From the NCBI GenBank assembly GCA_047967505.1, contig CM106538.1: a DNA stretch of 64,000 bases. One strand, given 5' to 3'. Origin of the DNA: Dipteris shenzhenensis (lineage: Eukaryota > Polypodiophyta > Polypodiopsida > Gleicheniales). Position numbers and translations under genes: made by a program. This document shows positions 35,067-46,908 of the stretch, piece by piece (within the stretch, counting starts at the first letter, position 1; each line of letters opens with the position of its first letter). The notes beneath the pieces were generated by a model that had not been told where the DNA came from, ran no database searches, and saw only the letters and a program-made list of their open reading frames with translations.

Positions 35067-37222
35067 ACTTCAAGAAATATGTGAGGCTAAGAAAAATCAA
35101 ATTATAGAGTTCTAAGAGCAAGAAAGGGCATGAGTATCCCCCAAGGAGGAGCCGGTTGAGCTGGATTTTGATGGTTGACTAACATCGATGACCCCACCAA
35201 GGGCCCACGACCTACCGCGGTCCCACAAATCGATAAAGTGCAAAGCACATCAGGCAAGTGTGGAGCACAAACACTCAAAGTCATCTCCTTGTCAATCCCA
35301 TTAACAGAGAGCAAGCATAGAGGTGCACTATCAAGCTAAGGCTTGATAAGGAAAAGAAGATTCAAGAGGGGGTGGAAAATCATAGGACTTCATTGCTAGA
35401 GACCTTGGCCACCCTAGAATCACTCCATGACCCAAAGAGCAAGAATGATTTGATCGTGGGCCTATTATGGGAAAAAACATCTACTATCAGATGATAGTCA
35501 TTTTGGTGCAGGAGCCCACATGGATCTACAAACTACTTTGTGAATGTTGGACCCTACAAATTCCCCCATGGCTAAGCAGCACACTAGTCCCACATGCACT
35601 ACCAAGAAATCCAAGCCTTAAGGGCTTCTCTTGAAGTAGATTTGGGATCAACCTTGAACCTCAAGTTTGATGTTTTAGGGATTCAACTGTGACCGAATGG
35701 TGAGCAATCTAGCTGGAGGGCAAAGCGAAGGTCTTGGTCAAAGACTTGGAAAAATAAGGAGCAACTCATGCCCACCTATTACTGTCATCCCCCCAACACT
35801 ACACTTTTTCTTCATGATGTTTTATGTTCACTTAGTGAGGGTAACGCCCGCTAGTCATCTAGAAAAGGTAATTTCCCGCCGACACACCTAGATGAGTGGA
35901 CATGAGGGATGAGTTGAGGAACTACCATGCACCGCCATGTTTTGGCATTAGCAATATTGTGGAGGCAATCATGCCACTCAATAGCATGTTCTTGAACAAG
36001 ACCTTTAAAATTGGCTTGACAACAGACCTTGATCCCATTTAAGGATTCTTGAGTTTCATTGTGCTTTGCTGCTTTCATTGCCTAAATCATCCCATTTAAC
36101 TTTTACATGATGCAAAATCTATTATTGTAAGGAGATTTTCATAAGGTAAGGAGATTAGCCTCACAATTTTTCATAAGTGTATAGGGTTTAGGGTTTTAGG
36201 GGCCCTATTTGAGATAAGGCACATATATAAACAAATTTTCATACTATATATTATGTACACATTGAAATGCACATTGGTACATGAGTAGCATATATCATAG
36301 TGATTTAACCCATGGTGGGGCATAGATACTTGGTCATGTTTGACCGTGCATTATGCATGTGCCAATAAATTATGAATTGGTATGCTTATACCATATGCAT
36401 ATGTGTTATATGGTCAAGGAACCTTAAATGAGCTTTTTTATAGTAAGGCCTATATACTCAAAAAGGATTGGACATCTTGTGTATGGTGTGGCATGTACAT
36501 TTTCTCATTTTAACCATGCATGGTGCACTAGTGTTAAGAAATTTGGCATCGATATGCTTATATGTTTAGGGTTTAGGGCATGGCCTCCAAAGGTCTTCTC
36601 CAAAGGAACAATTCACACACAATTTAAGTGTGAATTATAAAGTCCTCCAATGAATCCCAATGCCCATGTAAGAGAATGCATGAACTCAAACACATGAAAC
36701 CAAGAAGGTTTACATAGAATGAAGTTGTGTATGGTGGGACATGTACATTTTCTCATTTTAAACCATGCATGGTGCACTAGTGTCAATAAATTCCTTGCTG
36801 GTAGCCCTTCTTTGGTATAGGCCCTTCTTCATGCATAAAAATCCCCTTGAATAGAGCTATGAGCTATGAGAATTGCACCCTCAAAGTTTAGGTCTCTGTT
36901 TTGGACAGTTTTGACAATGTTGTGAGTTTGATGCTACATTAGATGCTACTTTAGCATTTCTGATGTTTTAAAGTATTGAATAGCTTTAGTACAACTATGG
37001 CTATAGGTCTTTTTTAAGTTGCTACACCTGGATTTGCTTGGAATGCTTTCATTTAGCCACCTCTATGAAGCATGCAAGTGAAAGCATCATTTCCATTATG
37101 TTTTGTAGTATGGAATTTGGTTACAAGTCTTTGCTACTCTAAATGCTTGTATTTTTAAGCTCTTCAACTCTTCCTAGCCTTGTAAGAGAGTAGACACTGC
37201 CCATTTTGGGTTAAACCCTCTC
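35067..37222. other. no gene recognised; one dispersed ~66-bp direct repeat
   Basis: Stops are frequent in all frames. A segment beginning GTGTATGGTGTGGCATGT (36479-36545) recurs with few changes at 36727-36792. A short TTTAGGG-like stretch lies at 36183-36200. The last ~150 bases precede the gag start of element A and may be its leader. Confidence 0.4.
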
Positions 37223-37536
37223 ATGGCTACCATCTTGAATATGGATAAGTTCAATGGTAAAGGCTTTCACACATGGTAGATGAAGATTAGGTTTGGATTG
37301 ATGAGGGAAAACCTCTGGGGGCTTGTCAAACCTACTTCAACTACTTCTTCAACAGCCTCTAATGCTGGAGAATCCTCAGCTCCGACACGTCCGCAAGAGA
37401 TCCTGCTAGAGAGGAGAAAGCCTATGGCATCATTGCCCTTGGCTTAGGAGATGACTATATTCATCACATTTCTGATTTAGAGTCTCCTTCTGAAGCTTGG
37501 CAGAAGCTTGACATTATTTTTGGTGCTAGCTCTCAC
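37223..37536 (+). pseudogene. gag: element A gag, N-terminal part
   Basis: The ATG at 37223 begins M-A-T-I-L-N-M-D-K-F-N-G-K-G-F-H-T-W, the copia gag entry motif. TAG at 37277 then replaces the expected Gln before M-K-I-R-F-G-L. A one-base frameshift near 37420 is needed to read on into A-Y-G-I-I-A-L-G-L-G-D-D-Y and P-S-E-A-W-Q-K-L, ending G-A-S-S-H at the copia-B insertion point. The continuation is at 43422. Confidence 0.8.
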
Positions 37537-37706
37537 TGAGAGTGCTCTCAACGGAAGCAAGAACGGAAGAAGGAGAGAGAGAGACAGAGAGCCACACAAG
37601 TTTTGGTGGGTGCAGAACCACCCTAATCTTCTTTTTCATTTATTTATATATGTGTTTGAGTATTGTACATAACTGGGGTGAAGGCACAGTGACCTTTAAC
37701 CCCACA
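37537..37706 (-). repeat. copia-B 3' LTR
   Basis: 170 bp, identical to 43246-43416 except for about two substitutions and one C length difference. A short purine-only run (AGAGAGAGAGACAGAGAG type) lies inside. On the element strand the LTR starts directly after the tract AAGTGGGAGGT. Confidence 0.96.
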
Positions 37707-37759
37707 ACCTCCCACTTAAAGGACAATGTGCCTTTAAGGGAGAACAACCAGTGAGCATA

Positions 37760-38428
37760 CTATCCAATGCCCATCAATACATGACAATACTCAAACCGCT
37801 GACTAGGTAGACTCTTCGTCAGCATATCTGCAAGGTTATCATCTGTATGAACCTTGACAAGCTCTATGCGCTTGTCCTCAAGTACCTCCCTGATGAAATG
37901 GTACCTGACCTCAATGTGTTTGGTCTTTGCATGAAAGACCGGATTCCATGCTAGCTGAATAGCACTCATGGAATCACTATGCAATGTCGGTACACCTATA
38001 TGAATCCCCGAATCTCCCACTAGCCGATCAAGCCATATAGCCTCCTTGCAACCCTCTGTGGCAGCAACATACTTAGCCTCTGTGGTAGACAAAGCCACGC
38101 ACTTCTATGCACGAGACATCCACGACACTGCACCACCTGCAAAGGTGAACACATAACCAGAAGTGGATCTCCTACTATCCACATGCCCTGCATAGTCTGA
38201 ATCTGTGTACCCAAGTACACGCATGTCTCCTTTACCAAAGCAGATGCACATCTCCTTGGTACCCTTCATGTACCTCATGATGCACTTAACTGCCTCCCAA
38301 TGCCTCTTTCCTGGATTAGCCATATACTGGCTAACAACTCCCACTGCAAATGCAATGTCTGGTCTAGTAGCTATCATAGCATACATAAGACTCCCAACTG
38401 CTGATGCATAAGGAACCTTGGCCATCAT
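37760..38428 (-). pseudogene. rnh: copia-B RNase H
   Basis: Two frames separated by a TAG at 38105-38107 carry T-R-P-D-I-A-F-A-V-G-V, G-Y-T-D-S-D-Y-A-G-H-V-D-S-R-R-S-T-S-G-Y, C-V-A-L-S-T-T-E-A-K-Y and F-H-A-K-T-K-H-I-E-V-R-Y-H-F. The stop lies just before K-C-V-A, where CAG (Gln) is expected. RNase H is otherwise complete and ends about 55 bases before the LTR. Confidence 0.9.
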
Positions 38429-39540
38429 GGCCCTTTCCTCATCTGATTGGGACTATCTGTATGACTCAGTTTCACATATGGAGGCAATGGAGTACTCACT
38501 GCCTTCCCCCCCTCCATATTGAAACGCTGTAATACTTTTGTAACATACTCTTTTTGTGAAAGCCAAAGGAGTTTCCTACTCCGATCACGTGTGATGTGCA
38601 TACAAAGAATATGACCTGCAAGTCCCAAATCCTTCATATCAAAGGCCTCATGCAACTTGGCCTTTAATGCATCTAGCTCATAAGTATTCTTGCTAGCCAA
38701 TAGCATATCATCCACATATAGTGCCAAGATTATCAGGCTATTATCCTTAGCCCTTTTAGTGTAGAGGCAGTGATCAATTTCACTCCTTCTAAAACCCTGG
38801 GACCGAATGAAAGCATTAAACTTCTGATACCATTCTCTAGGCGCTTGCTTAAGACCATAGAGACTCTTCTTCAGCTTGCAAACTAAATGCTCTTTTCCCT
38901 TTTCTTCAAAGCCTTCCGGCTGCACCATGTAAATTTCCTCATGCAAATCCCCATGCAAGAAAGCTGTCTTGACATCCATCTGCATAAGCTCCATATCCTC
39001 TGATGCCACTAGTCCAAGCATGCATCTAAGTGTGGTCATCTTCACAACCGGAGAGAATATCTCATCAAAGTCCACACCCTTCTCTTGCTTGAACCCTTTA
39101 GCAACCAAACGAGCCTTGTACCTAGGCACATCATCACCTGTGACCTTCATTTTGTAGACCCATTTACATGGCAATGCTTTCTTTCCATGTGGTAAAGAAA
39201 CCAAGTCCCAAGTCTTATTCTTCATAAGTGAACTCATCTCTGATTGCATAGCATACTCCCACTTGCATTGATCCTCACGCATCATAGCCTCTCTATAGCA
39301 AGAAGGCTCCCCGCAATCAGTAAGCATCACATAGTCTACGCCTGGAACAAACCTATCAGGCGGTCTAGACACTCTAGATGATCTTCTCAAGGGCATTTCA
39401 GCTTGCTGTCCCACTTGCATATCAGCCACATTTGGCTCATCATTTCCACCAATAAATGATCTATCATCTACCCTTGATTGTATACCTGTGGGAGTACTTG
39501 GTGGTACCATTTCTTGCACATTTGGTGCATGGACAGCTTG
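38425..39540 (-). pseudogene. rt: copia-B reverse transcriptase
   Basis: A 364-residue open frame has [46 protein letters not shown] and the intact catalytic motif L-Y-V-D-D-M-L-L-A. It ends with a frameshift near 38428, so the RT-RNase H connection is out of frame. The RT core could still be read from this frame if upstream stops were bypassed. Confidence 0.92.
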
Positions 39541-40788
39541 CTATCTATCAACATAGGCAGGTGGATTCACATCCTGGAAAGTGATTCTCCTCATTTCCAC
39601 ATCCCTCATGGGTGCCTTATGCATCTTCTTCTCATTGAAGACCACATCATGGCTGCGTATGATCTTGTTTGCTTCTGGATCCCAGAGACGATAGCCCATC
39701 TCTCCACTTTCACCATAACCCAGAAAGATGCATTTCCTAGACTTAGGATCTAGCTTCTTTCGAAGCTCTTTTGGCACATGTGCATATGCCTCACACCCAA
39801 ATATACGCAAATGAGAGTAAGAGGGCTTCTTGCCACTCCATGCCTCTTCAGGAATACCACCATCCAAACTCTTACTAGGTGATCTATTGATCACATGCAC
39901 TGCAGTCTTCATTGCCTCAGCCCAAAAACCACCAGAAAGACTTGCATTGGAAAGCATGCATTGCAACCTTTCTTGAATGGTACGGTTCATCTTTTCTGCA
40001 ACTGGATTTTGCTCTGGAGTACGAGGGGATGTGAGCTCCCTCTTAATCCCACGTGTATCACAGAAATGCTAAAAGTCATGAGAGAGATACTCTCCACCAT
40101 TGTCAGTCCGTAGGCATTTAAGCATTCTACCTGACTGATTCTCAACCAAGGCCAGCCATTTCTGAAATACCTGGAGCACATCACTCTTTTGAGCTATAGC
40201 ATAAGCCCACACTTTCCTAGTTGCATCATCAATGAATGTCACATAGTAATCAGCCCCACCTAATGACCGTGTAGGCATGGGACCGCATACATCTGAATGC
40301 ACTAAATCAAGCTTTTCAAACTCTTTCTTTCCCCTTCTTTTATGGGCTGATTTAGTCTGCTTCCCATAGAGACAATGCTCACAAAATTCAAAATTAGAGA
40401 AACTCAAATGCGGTACATAACCCAAACGGCATAAGAGTTTCATTCCATTCTGGCTCATGTGCCCCAACCTGCAATGCCACAAAGAAGTGCTTGGCTGCTC
40501 GGTTATCGCAACAACATGATCAAATACCCCTGATACATGTAAGGGATACAAAGTCCCACACTTGGCACCCCTAGCCAAAAGCATAGAGCCCTTCTGAATT
40601 TTCCAACTTTGAAAGCCAAAAGTGGTGTGAAAACCAGCATCATCTAGCTGACCCACTGAAATAAGACTCTTGGTCAGCTTAGGCACATGTCTCACATGTT
40701 TCAAAACAAATGTAGACCCATTTGCAAAAGAAAACTTTATGTCACCTGCTCCCACTATGTCACATGCATAGTCATTTCCAAGATGCAC
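39541..40788 (-). pseudogene. int: copia-B protease end and integrase
   Basis: The frame 40069-40788 covers the protease C-terminus, the GAG-pre-integrase zinc motif (W-H-C-R-L-G-H ... C-E-H-C) and the first integrase aspartates (L-V-H-S-D-V-C-G-P, L-R-T-D-N-G-G-E-Y). A TAG at 40069-40071 follows. The next frame (to 39541) has the catalytic Glu in A-E-K-M-N-R-T-I-Q and the domain end F-G-C-E-A-Y-A-H-V-P. The D,D,E residues are all present. Confidence 0.9.
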
Positions 40789-41822
40789 ACAACCTTCTTT
40801 CCACTATCATAAGTGGAGAACCATTCCCTATGGGGAGTAACATGGAATGAAGCACCAGAATCCAAAATCCAATCCTGGGAATATGCATCATCTGAAGTGG
40901 TAAGCAACTCTGCAGATAAAGTAGACATGAAGAGAACATCATTGTCACTATCATGTGTGACTGCATTGATCTCCTCGATCTTCACTTTTCCTTTGTCCTC
41001 CCTTGGACTCTCTTCCTTTTGATTTGCACCCCAATTTGCATTCTTTTTCTTATCCTTTTGCTCTCTTTTCAGCTTGTAGCAATCCTTTTTCATATGGCCC
41101 TTCTTGCCACAGTGGTAACACTCAATGTTCCGTGCCCTGGATTTGCTACGAGACTTCCCTCTTTCTTGGGACTTCCCCCTGAACTGTGATCTGCCCCTTT
41201 GCACATTTAAGGCTGCATCCTGCTTGTTGCCATCCATAGACTTCCTTCTAATCTCCTAGGCCAACAAGCTACCCACAACATCATCAAATTTCAGTACTCC
41301 ACCAGGTGCAGAGTTACTGACAGCTGTACGGAAGGCATCCCATGAGGATGGCAATGAACATAAGAGAAATATTGCCTTAGTCTCTGCATCAAAATTCATT
41401 TTCTGAGCCTGAAGCTGGTTGAAAATAAAATTGAATTCATTCAAATGAGAAGCAATGGAGACCCCTTCCTTCATCTACAGCTCAAACAACCTCTTCATGA
41501 GGTAAACTTTATTAGAGGCAGTTTCCTTCTCATAAGTGGCACATAGTTTCTTCCACAAATCTTTCGTAGTCTGCTCATTTACTACTGTGAAATAAACTGA
41601 CTCTGCAAGATGAAGTCTAATAGTAGACTTTGCTAATGCATCCAACTCATTCCAATCATCCTCAGACATATTTGCAAGCTTAGCTTCAATCCCTGCCAAG
41701 GGTTTAATCTGCTTCTTTTGAATAAGCACATCCCTTATTTGTTCTTTCCACAAAGAAAAGTTTGTCCCATCAAACTTTTTAATGCTGAAAAACTCCTTTT
41801 CAGACATGGAAGAGGATGCCAT
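40755..41822 (-). pseudogene. gag-pro: copia-B gag and protease
   Basis: The start is taken at the ATG at 41822 (M-A-S-S-S-M-S-E-K-E-F), eight codons inside the open frame. Motifs are F-D-G-T-N-F-S-L-W-K-E-Q, T-K-D-L-W-K-K-L-C-A-T-Y, the zinc knuckle CYHCGKKGHMKKDC and the protease W-I-L-D-S-G-A-S-F-H-V-T. TAG codons at 41475-41477 (expected Gln) and 41256-41258 interrupt gag. A frameshift at about 40755-40788 separates the protease active site from the rest. Confidence 0.9.
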
Positions 41823-43245
41823 GATACAAATGAAACAAAATCCCAAATGCTAGTGCCTGCAAGAGAGAATCACACCAAATACCAGGTGCACCCAAATGTG
41901 TATGTCACAATAGAGTGAAATATCACCAAAACTCAAAGCTCAAAGCATCAAAAGATGCATCTGACTCATGTGCATATACTATGCATCCATATGAGCAAAT
42001 CTGGCCCAAAAGGAAATGCCAATAAGTGCCAAATGACTCAAGCATAAACACCGTCCACTGGCATATGCATCAATAATATCTCATCCAAGAGAGCATAGCA
42101 CTATCAGTGCATCACTTGCAATGTGTCAAAGCTGTCCCTTAGCATAAAATAGCATCCATGTGCAAAGCGTCCATAAAAATAGCATCCCACAAGGCAATTT
42201 GGGCCTATCAGCGCATCCAATAAGGACCGCAATGCATCCAAATGGCCTATAAATCATCCACTGCAACCAAATGCACACCACGAATGAGAGCACACTACTC
42301 AAACTGCAACCAGAGTGATCTGCATAAGGTATGCTCAGGAAATCATGGTCCCACGGTAATGACCACTACTGAAAATAGAACCTGAGATGCCTCAAAACAT
42401 GGGCGCCATTGCATAATCGGACTCGGCAAGAAAATCTGCAAATATCTCTCTTCTGCCAGAACTCCAAAATCCTAACCGATGAGTGAGAAATGGGAGTCAA
42501 CACTTATCCAGTGCCATGTGGCATAAATCTAAGGTTTCAAAACCTTAGAATGAAAAATGCATAACAGAGAGACGAAATCGAATACACAGAGATCTATAAC
42601 TCTGAAAATCCTCCACCGAATCGCGCAAGAACTGACAGGTAGGGGTTTTTGGGCATCCGGAACGCAATGGGACAGACGGTTTTGGAAACCGTGGTCTCAA
42701 TCACTGGGTCCAACACACGAACTGAAAAACGTTTTTGGAAACAGAGCTATCTGTAAACTCCACCGGAGTGCGAATGATGAGCAACATAGAAGTTTTAGGA
42801 CCTCCTGAGTCCACCGGAACTGACAAATCTGTAAATGGTTGCTCCAAACTTGAGTTCCAACACCCGGGCAAAAAACGCAGGAACTGACACAGTGACTCAT
42901 CCAATGAAATGATCCCAGATTCAGGAATGAAGGTGTTTCCAGGCTCCTAAAGTAATGTGGATACCAAAAGCAAGCAATAGTTGCCTCTACAAGTCAATAC
43001 GGAGTCTCTGTCATTGAACAGAACAGGGAAAAGCTCAAAAAACGACTTTTTCTTTGAAAGCTCTTAACAGGCTCTCAAAACCACTTCGCAAAGCCAAAGT
43101 GACTTTTCCAAATGTTCCTCCAAGGTCTCTGCACACTCGGATGCAAGTAAAGTCGCCCACAAAGCTTCTCCTTCCTCTCACAGAGCTGCTGAGCTTCCAA
43201 GCATTCACGCATGCTCAACTAAATCACCCGGGCTTTGATACCAGT
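41823..43245 (-). other. copia-B long untranslated leader with primer-binding site
   Basis: About 1.4 kb lies between the 5' LTR and the gag start, far longer than the 170-bp LTR itself. It has no supported coding frame on either strand. The LTR-proximal end carries TGGTATCAAAGCC, differing by one base from the standard initiator-Met primer site. Confidence 0.75.
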
Positions 43246-43416
43246 TGAGAGTGCTCTCAACGGAAGCAAGAACAGAAGAAGGAGAGAGAGAGACAGAGAG
43301 CCACACAAGTTTTGGTGGGTGCAGAACCACCCTAATCTTCTTTTTCATTCATTTATATATGTGTTTGAGTATTGTACATAACTGGGGTGAAGGCACAGTG
43401 ACCTTTAACCCCCACA
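43246..43416 (-). repeat. copia-B 5' LTR
   Basis: 171 bp, partner of 37537-37706. The element-strand end CTCTCA is followed by A and the primer site TGGTATCAAAGCC. The plus-strand right edge (CCCCCACA) is followed by CTCAC, the second copy of the target-site duplication. Confidence 0.96.
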
Positions 43417-43961
43417 CTCACATCTCAAAATTGTCACTTAAGATTGCTTTCTTTGAATTGAAGATGGCTAGTGGGACTCCTTTGGCTGCCCATGTCAATT
43501 ATATGCGGAGTCTCATGACTCAACTTGCTTCTATCAACTCTCCAATCACTACAGATGGTGCAATGGCAATATTGCTTAAAAGTATGCCTGAAGATTATGA
43601 TCATGTTGTTACCACTTTGAAAAATCTTCCTAATCCTAATCTTGAAGGTCTTATTTCTGCTCTTCAAGAAGAAGAAAGGCACATGGAACTCCAGAGAGGC
43701 AATGACACAGCATACCAGAGAGGCAATGACACAGCCTATGCCATAAATTTTCAAAAGGGCAAGTTTTCACCTTGCAAACATTGTGGGAAGACTAATCACC
43801 TCTCAAAAGATTGCTTCAAGATCAATCCATGCAAACATTGTGGCAAAAACAATCACCATGAAAAGTATTGTAAAGCCAAAAAGGAAGAAACTACAAAGTC
43901 AAAAACTGCCAATCTACTTTCACTTGATGAGTCTCCACATGATGAAGACTATGCTTTTTAG
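43417..43961 (+). pseudogene. gag: element A gag, C-terminal part with two zinc knuckles
   Basis: Past one copy of the target repeat, the frame reads I-S-K-L-S-L-K-I-A-F-F-E-L-K-M-A-S-G-T-P, the standard copia gag continuation. M-P-E-D-Y-D-H-V-V-T-T-L, L-Q-E-E-E-R-H and a tandem duplication of Q-R-G-N-D-T-A-Y follow. Two CCHC knuckles come next: CKHCGKTNHLSKDC and CKHCGKNNHHEKYC. The frame ends with TAG at 43959. No protease, integrase or RT follows, so element A is either truncated or a gag-only non-autonomous element. Confidence 0.85.
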
Positions 43962-46560
43962 GCACTTTGTTTTTTTGTTTATCGTCACTTGGTCAAATTT
44001 TGAGGTTCTCTGCCTGGAGTAGTACTCCAAAAAGAATATGTAAATCACCTCTGGTCACCATGTGATATGTGTTTTGACTATCCCATTTCTATAAACCTCA
44101 CACCCTTGGGAACCCTTGCTAGCATGAGATCCTAGACATAGATTAATCCTTGACCACCATGAGATGGCATGAGAAACTATGAGGCTAGATGTATCCTTGA
44201 CACTGCAAGAGGCAATCCCTTGAGGGGGGTTTTTTGGGATAAGTATGATCAAGGGCTTGCTCTATGGTGCATGTGTGCATCTAGGGGAGTCACATGTGTG
44301 TTTGTGTGTGTTGTAAAGGCACATCAAGTGCTATGATGTGTCTAGTGTGTGACCTAAGTGATGATGTAAGACAAAGGCAATCCCACTGATGTAGGGATTG
44401 ATTTCCACTGATGCAAGGGCTGATTGCCACTATGTAGGGAAGGTATTACCTTCTCCCCTTTTCTATAAGAAAGAGTCCTCTCTCTCACAATCAAATAGAG
44501 ATCTACCATCATTCTTTCATTGTGCTCTCACACCTCTTGCAAGATGCATCTATTCTATCCTACGGGATCCTACATGCTCTTCATCTTGCTGGTCTCCTTT
44601 CTTATGGGTTCCATTTTTTCTTGTACGTGCATGCAAGGGGTTGTCAAGTGGATGCATTCGACAGCATGCAGGAACACGCAAGTGCCTTGGACCAACAAAG
44701 AACGAAGATGGCACTTGCATCTTCAACAAAACAAGAGAGCATCCATTAGGACGAGAGGTAAAGACATCGGCAGGAAGGGTGAAGTAGAAAATAGGAGTGA
44801 GAAATGAATCGAAAGTTTCTTTTAGCTCCCCAATCGAGATGCACTATGAGCCCCTTATGGGTTTATATACTATTTGGATTACACCTCCCTCACTGGGAAT
44901 ACTTAAGGCCCACAAACAAGATGGCCACTTACAAAAATATCGTGTTTCCCTACTATCCATTTGCAACCCACCTTATCATCTGGTTCCATGCCACCGCATT
45001 CATCCTTGTACAAATGTCTTTAGTAGTTGTCATCATCCTTCTTATTCTTCTATCTTTGTACAAATATCTTTATGTTGGAGAGTAGCCTGCATAAGGGAAT
45101 GCCAACGTAGCAAGTGACCATAGGCTGAGCTTATGTTGCCAAACCATTTGTTGTGGTTACCTTCAATCATGGCATAATCATAGAGAAGTTAAGGTGGTTC
45201 CTACCTTGGTGCACGTAGAGTTTATTAAATCGATAGAGAAGTAAGCCGGTTCCTATCAGATTTAGGTAGTTTTTATTAAATCGACACCATGTGTGGGGTT
45301 CTCTCAAAAGAAGGCTACACTTTTGTAATGGTTAATTGTGCCTTTTGGAGACCCTCTTCTTCTCATGTTGATTGATTTCCTTCTAAAGAGTAGTATGTGT
45401 CTGAGAATAGAGATGACAACTTCTCTTATGACAACTTTTCTCTGAGTCTTGATGGTGGTAGCTTTTGTTTCTAGTAGAAGATTCTTTATTATGAGCGTAG
45501 AATTGATATTCCATGTAGCTTAGTTTTGCCATTTTGTATGTCGCTCTTGTTTTGGAAGTTGCACGTATATGATTCTAGTTGATAGACGATTCTCTCTCGA
45601 TATTTGAATGTAACAAAGAAACAAGCCCTATAGGGATGAGCTCTTGCTATCTCAATTGAATCATATGTTTTGGCTTTGGCTCTACTTCATCTAGAGGTCG
45701 ATTTTGGTGCATATCTTTCGAGCTATCATTTTACAGCTTTTGGTATAAGTCGATTGTAATCTTCAACCAATTTCCAACATTAAGGAGTAAAAATTAATGG
45801 TATTACCACATGTAAAGTGTACATAGATTTGGGACTTCATTGGAAGCATGGCGATATATAGTGTATTGCACCCAACAATGCCTCAAAGAGATGCACCAGT
45901 TTTGGGCGCACAAAATAATGCACCATGTAAACCAACAATCAAACGTGATGCATGAGGGTACATATATGAAACAAATCATTCTCAAGGAACTTATTTGCAA
46001 AAGAATATCAATGTTGCTGACCAAGGTCACATGTTCGACCAACCCATCGGTAGGTACTCTCAATCTCCTCAAGTTACTATCCCTCCCAAGGCCAAGTCCC
46101 CAACACCTCAAGAGGTTAACCCTATTAGCAACATCATAGCATAGGATTCTCTGATAAGCAAGTTTCTTATGTACCACAGTACATCTTCATCCATCCTCAC
46201 GTACCAATGTCCCGAGATCAAGTATTGGTAGCGGTAGTGTTAAGCATCCATGCAAAGATCCATTTAGTGCTCTCTTTGGACTTCTCACAACCTTTCTTGT
46301 CATTTGTTTCTTAGCAACCATACATTTCAAAGGCAATTAGATTCATGCTATCATCAGACTATAATTAGACCGATGAAAAGAATCATCATCAGCATTACCC
46401 ATTTACTAATCCTCCTTTGAAAGAAACAATAATCTCGGAGTCCTATAATGCAAACATTCTAACCATAAAGCCATAAATGAAAAGAAAAAATGTCACAATA
46501 ACTATTTATCTGATCTTCCCCATTATGTTTAGACATGTCACCATTTGTTGTTTTGGAACT
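43962..46560. other. no gene recognised; possible 3' LTR of element A at ~44235
   Basis: At about 44218-44237 a purine-rich stretch (TTGAGGGGGG) leads into TTTTTTGGGATAAG. It resembles a PPT-LTR junction with the TG of the LTR mutated. CTATAAGAAAG at ~44463 followed by a C/T-rich run would suit an LTR TATA box. No second LTR copy is visible upstream of 37223, so this is tentative. The rest (45100-46560) shows no domain; its longest frames (45803-46177 minus, 45840-46139 plus) overlap antisense and match nothing I know. Confidence 0.35.
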
Positions 46561-46564
46561 AGGT

Positions 46565-46908
46565 ATGTTACATCCCCACAACAACACTTTCTGTTTTTAA
46601 AACATGAAAGCGTTTAGCATCCCAGACAAGAACAGTTCACTGCTCTACTTTGTATATACGTGCTGTAGCCAAATGGCAGTCTTTACAAACCTGAAGAATT
46701 TTTTACAAAATGTATGGGTACCCCCTTGGGTATATTAATCAAAGCACTACAGGATTGCCGACTTCTTGCTATGCATCTTTAGATCATCAGATATGTCCTG
46801 GGACAGCCAAAGCAAATCCAGTTCATATCCTTCTTCCCTCATTTTGAAAGAGAGATCTTCTAGCTTTGCATATATGAAATTGCTTTGGTGATGTCCCGTA
46901 TCCACTAC
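46565..46908 (-). pseudogene. decayed DYW cytidine-deaminase tail of the PPR gene
   Basis: Downstream of a one-base G insertion (46908/46909) the minus strand still encodes the E+ and DYW regions in shifted frames. Pieces are I-Y-A-K-L-E-D-L-S-F-K-M-R-E-E-G-Y (46789-46880 region), H-S-K-K-S-A-I, V-C-K-D-C-H-L-A-T (46673-46690) and C-C-C-G-D-V in place of C-S-C-G-D-Y-W (46569-46586). The DYW deaminase needs H-x-E; here the Glu codon is AAG (46765-46767). Further frameshifts and stops follow, so no deaminase can be made from this copy. The CxxCH zinc motif is still spelled out. Confidence 0.85.

Larger units (their letters stand above)
37537..43416 (-). mobile_element. Ty1/copia retrotransposon copia-B, boundary-complete, nested in element A
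   Basis: LTRs of 170 bp (37537-37706) and 171 bp (43246-43416) have minus-strand termini TGTGGGG and CTCTCA and differ at about three positions. CTCAC flanks the element on both sides (37532-37536 and 43417-43421). The primer site TGGTATCAAAGCC lies inside the 5' LTR at about 43232-43244, and a purine tract (AAGTGGGAGGT) lies inside the 3' LTR. Coding order on the minus strand is gag, protease, integrase, RT, RNase H, with stops and two frameshifts. The low LTR divergence makes it the youngest dated insertion in the window. Confidence 0.97.

Noticed and set aside
36183-36200. TTTAGGG-like stretch as an interstitial telomere
   Set aside because: Only about two degenerate copies; too short to be more than chance.
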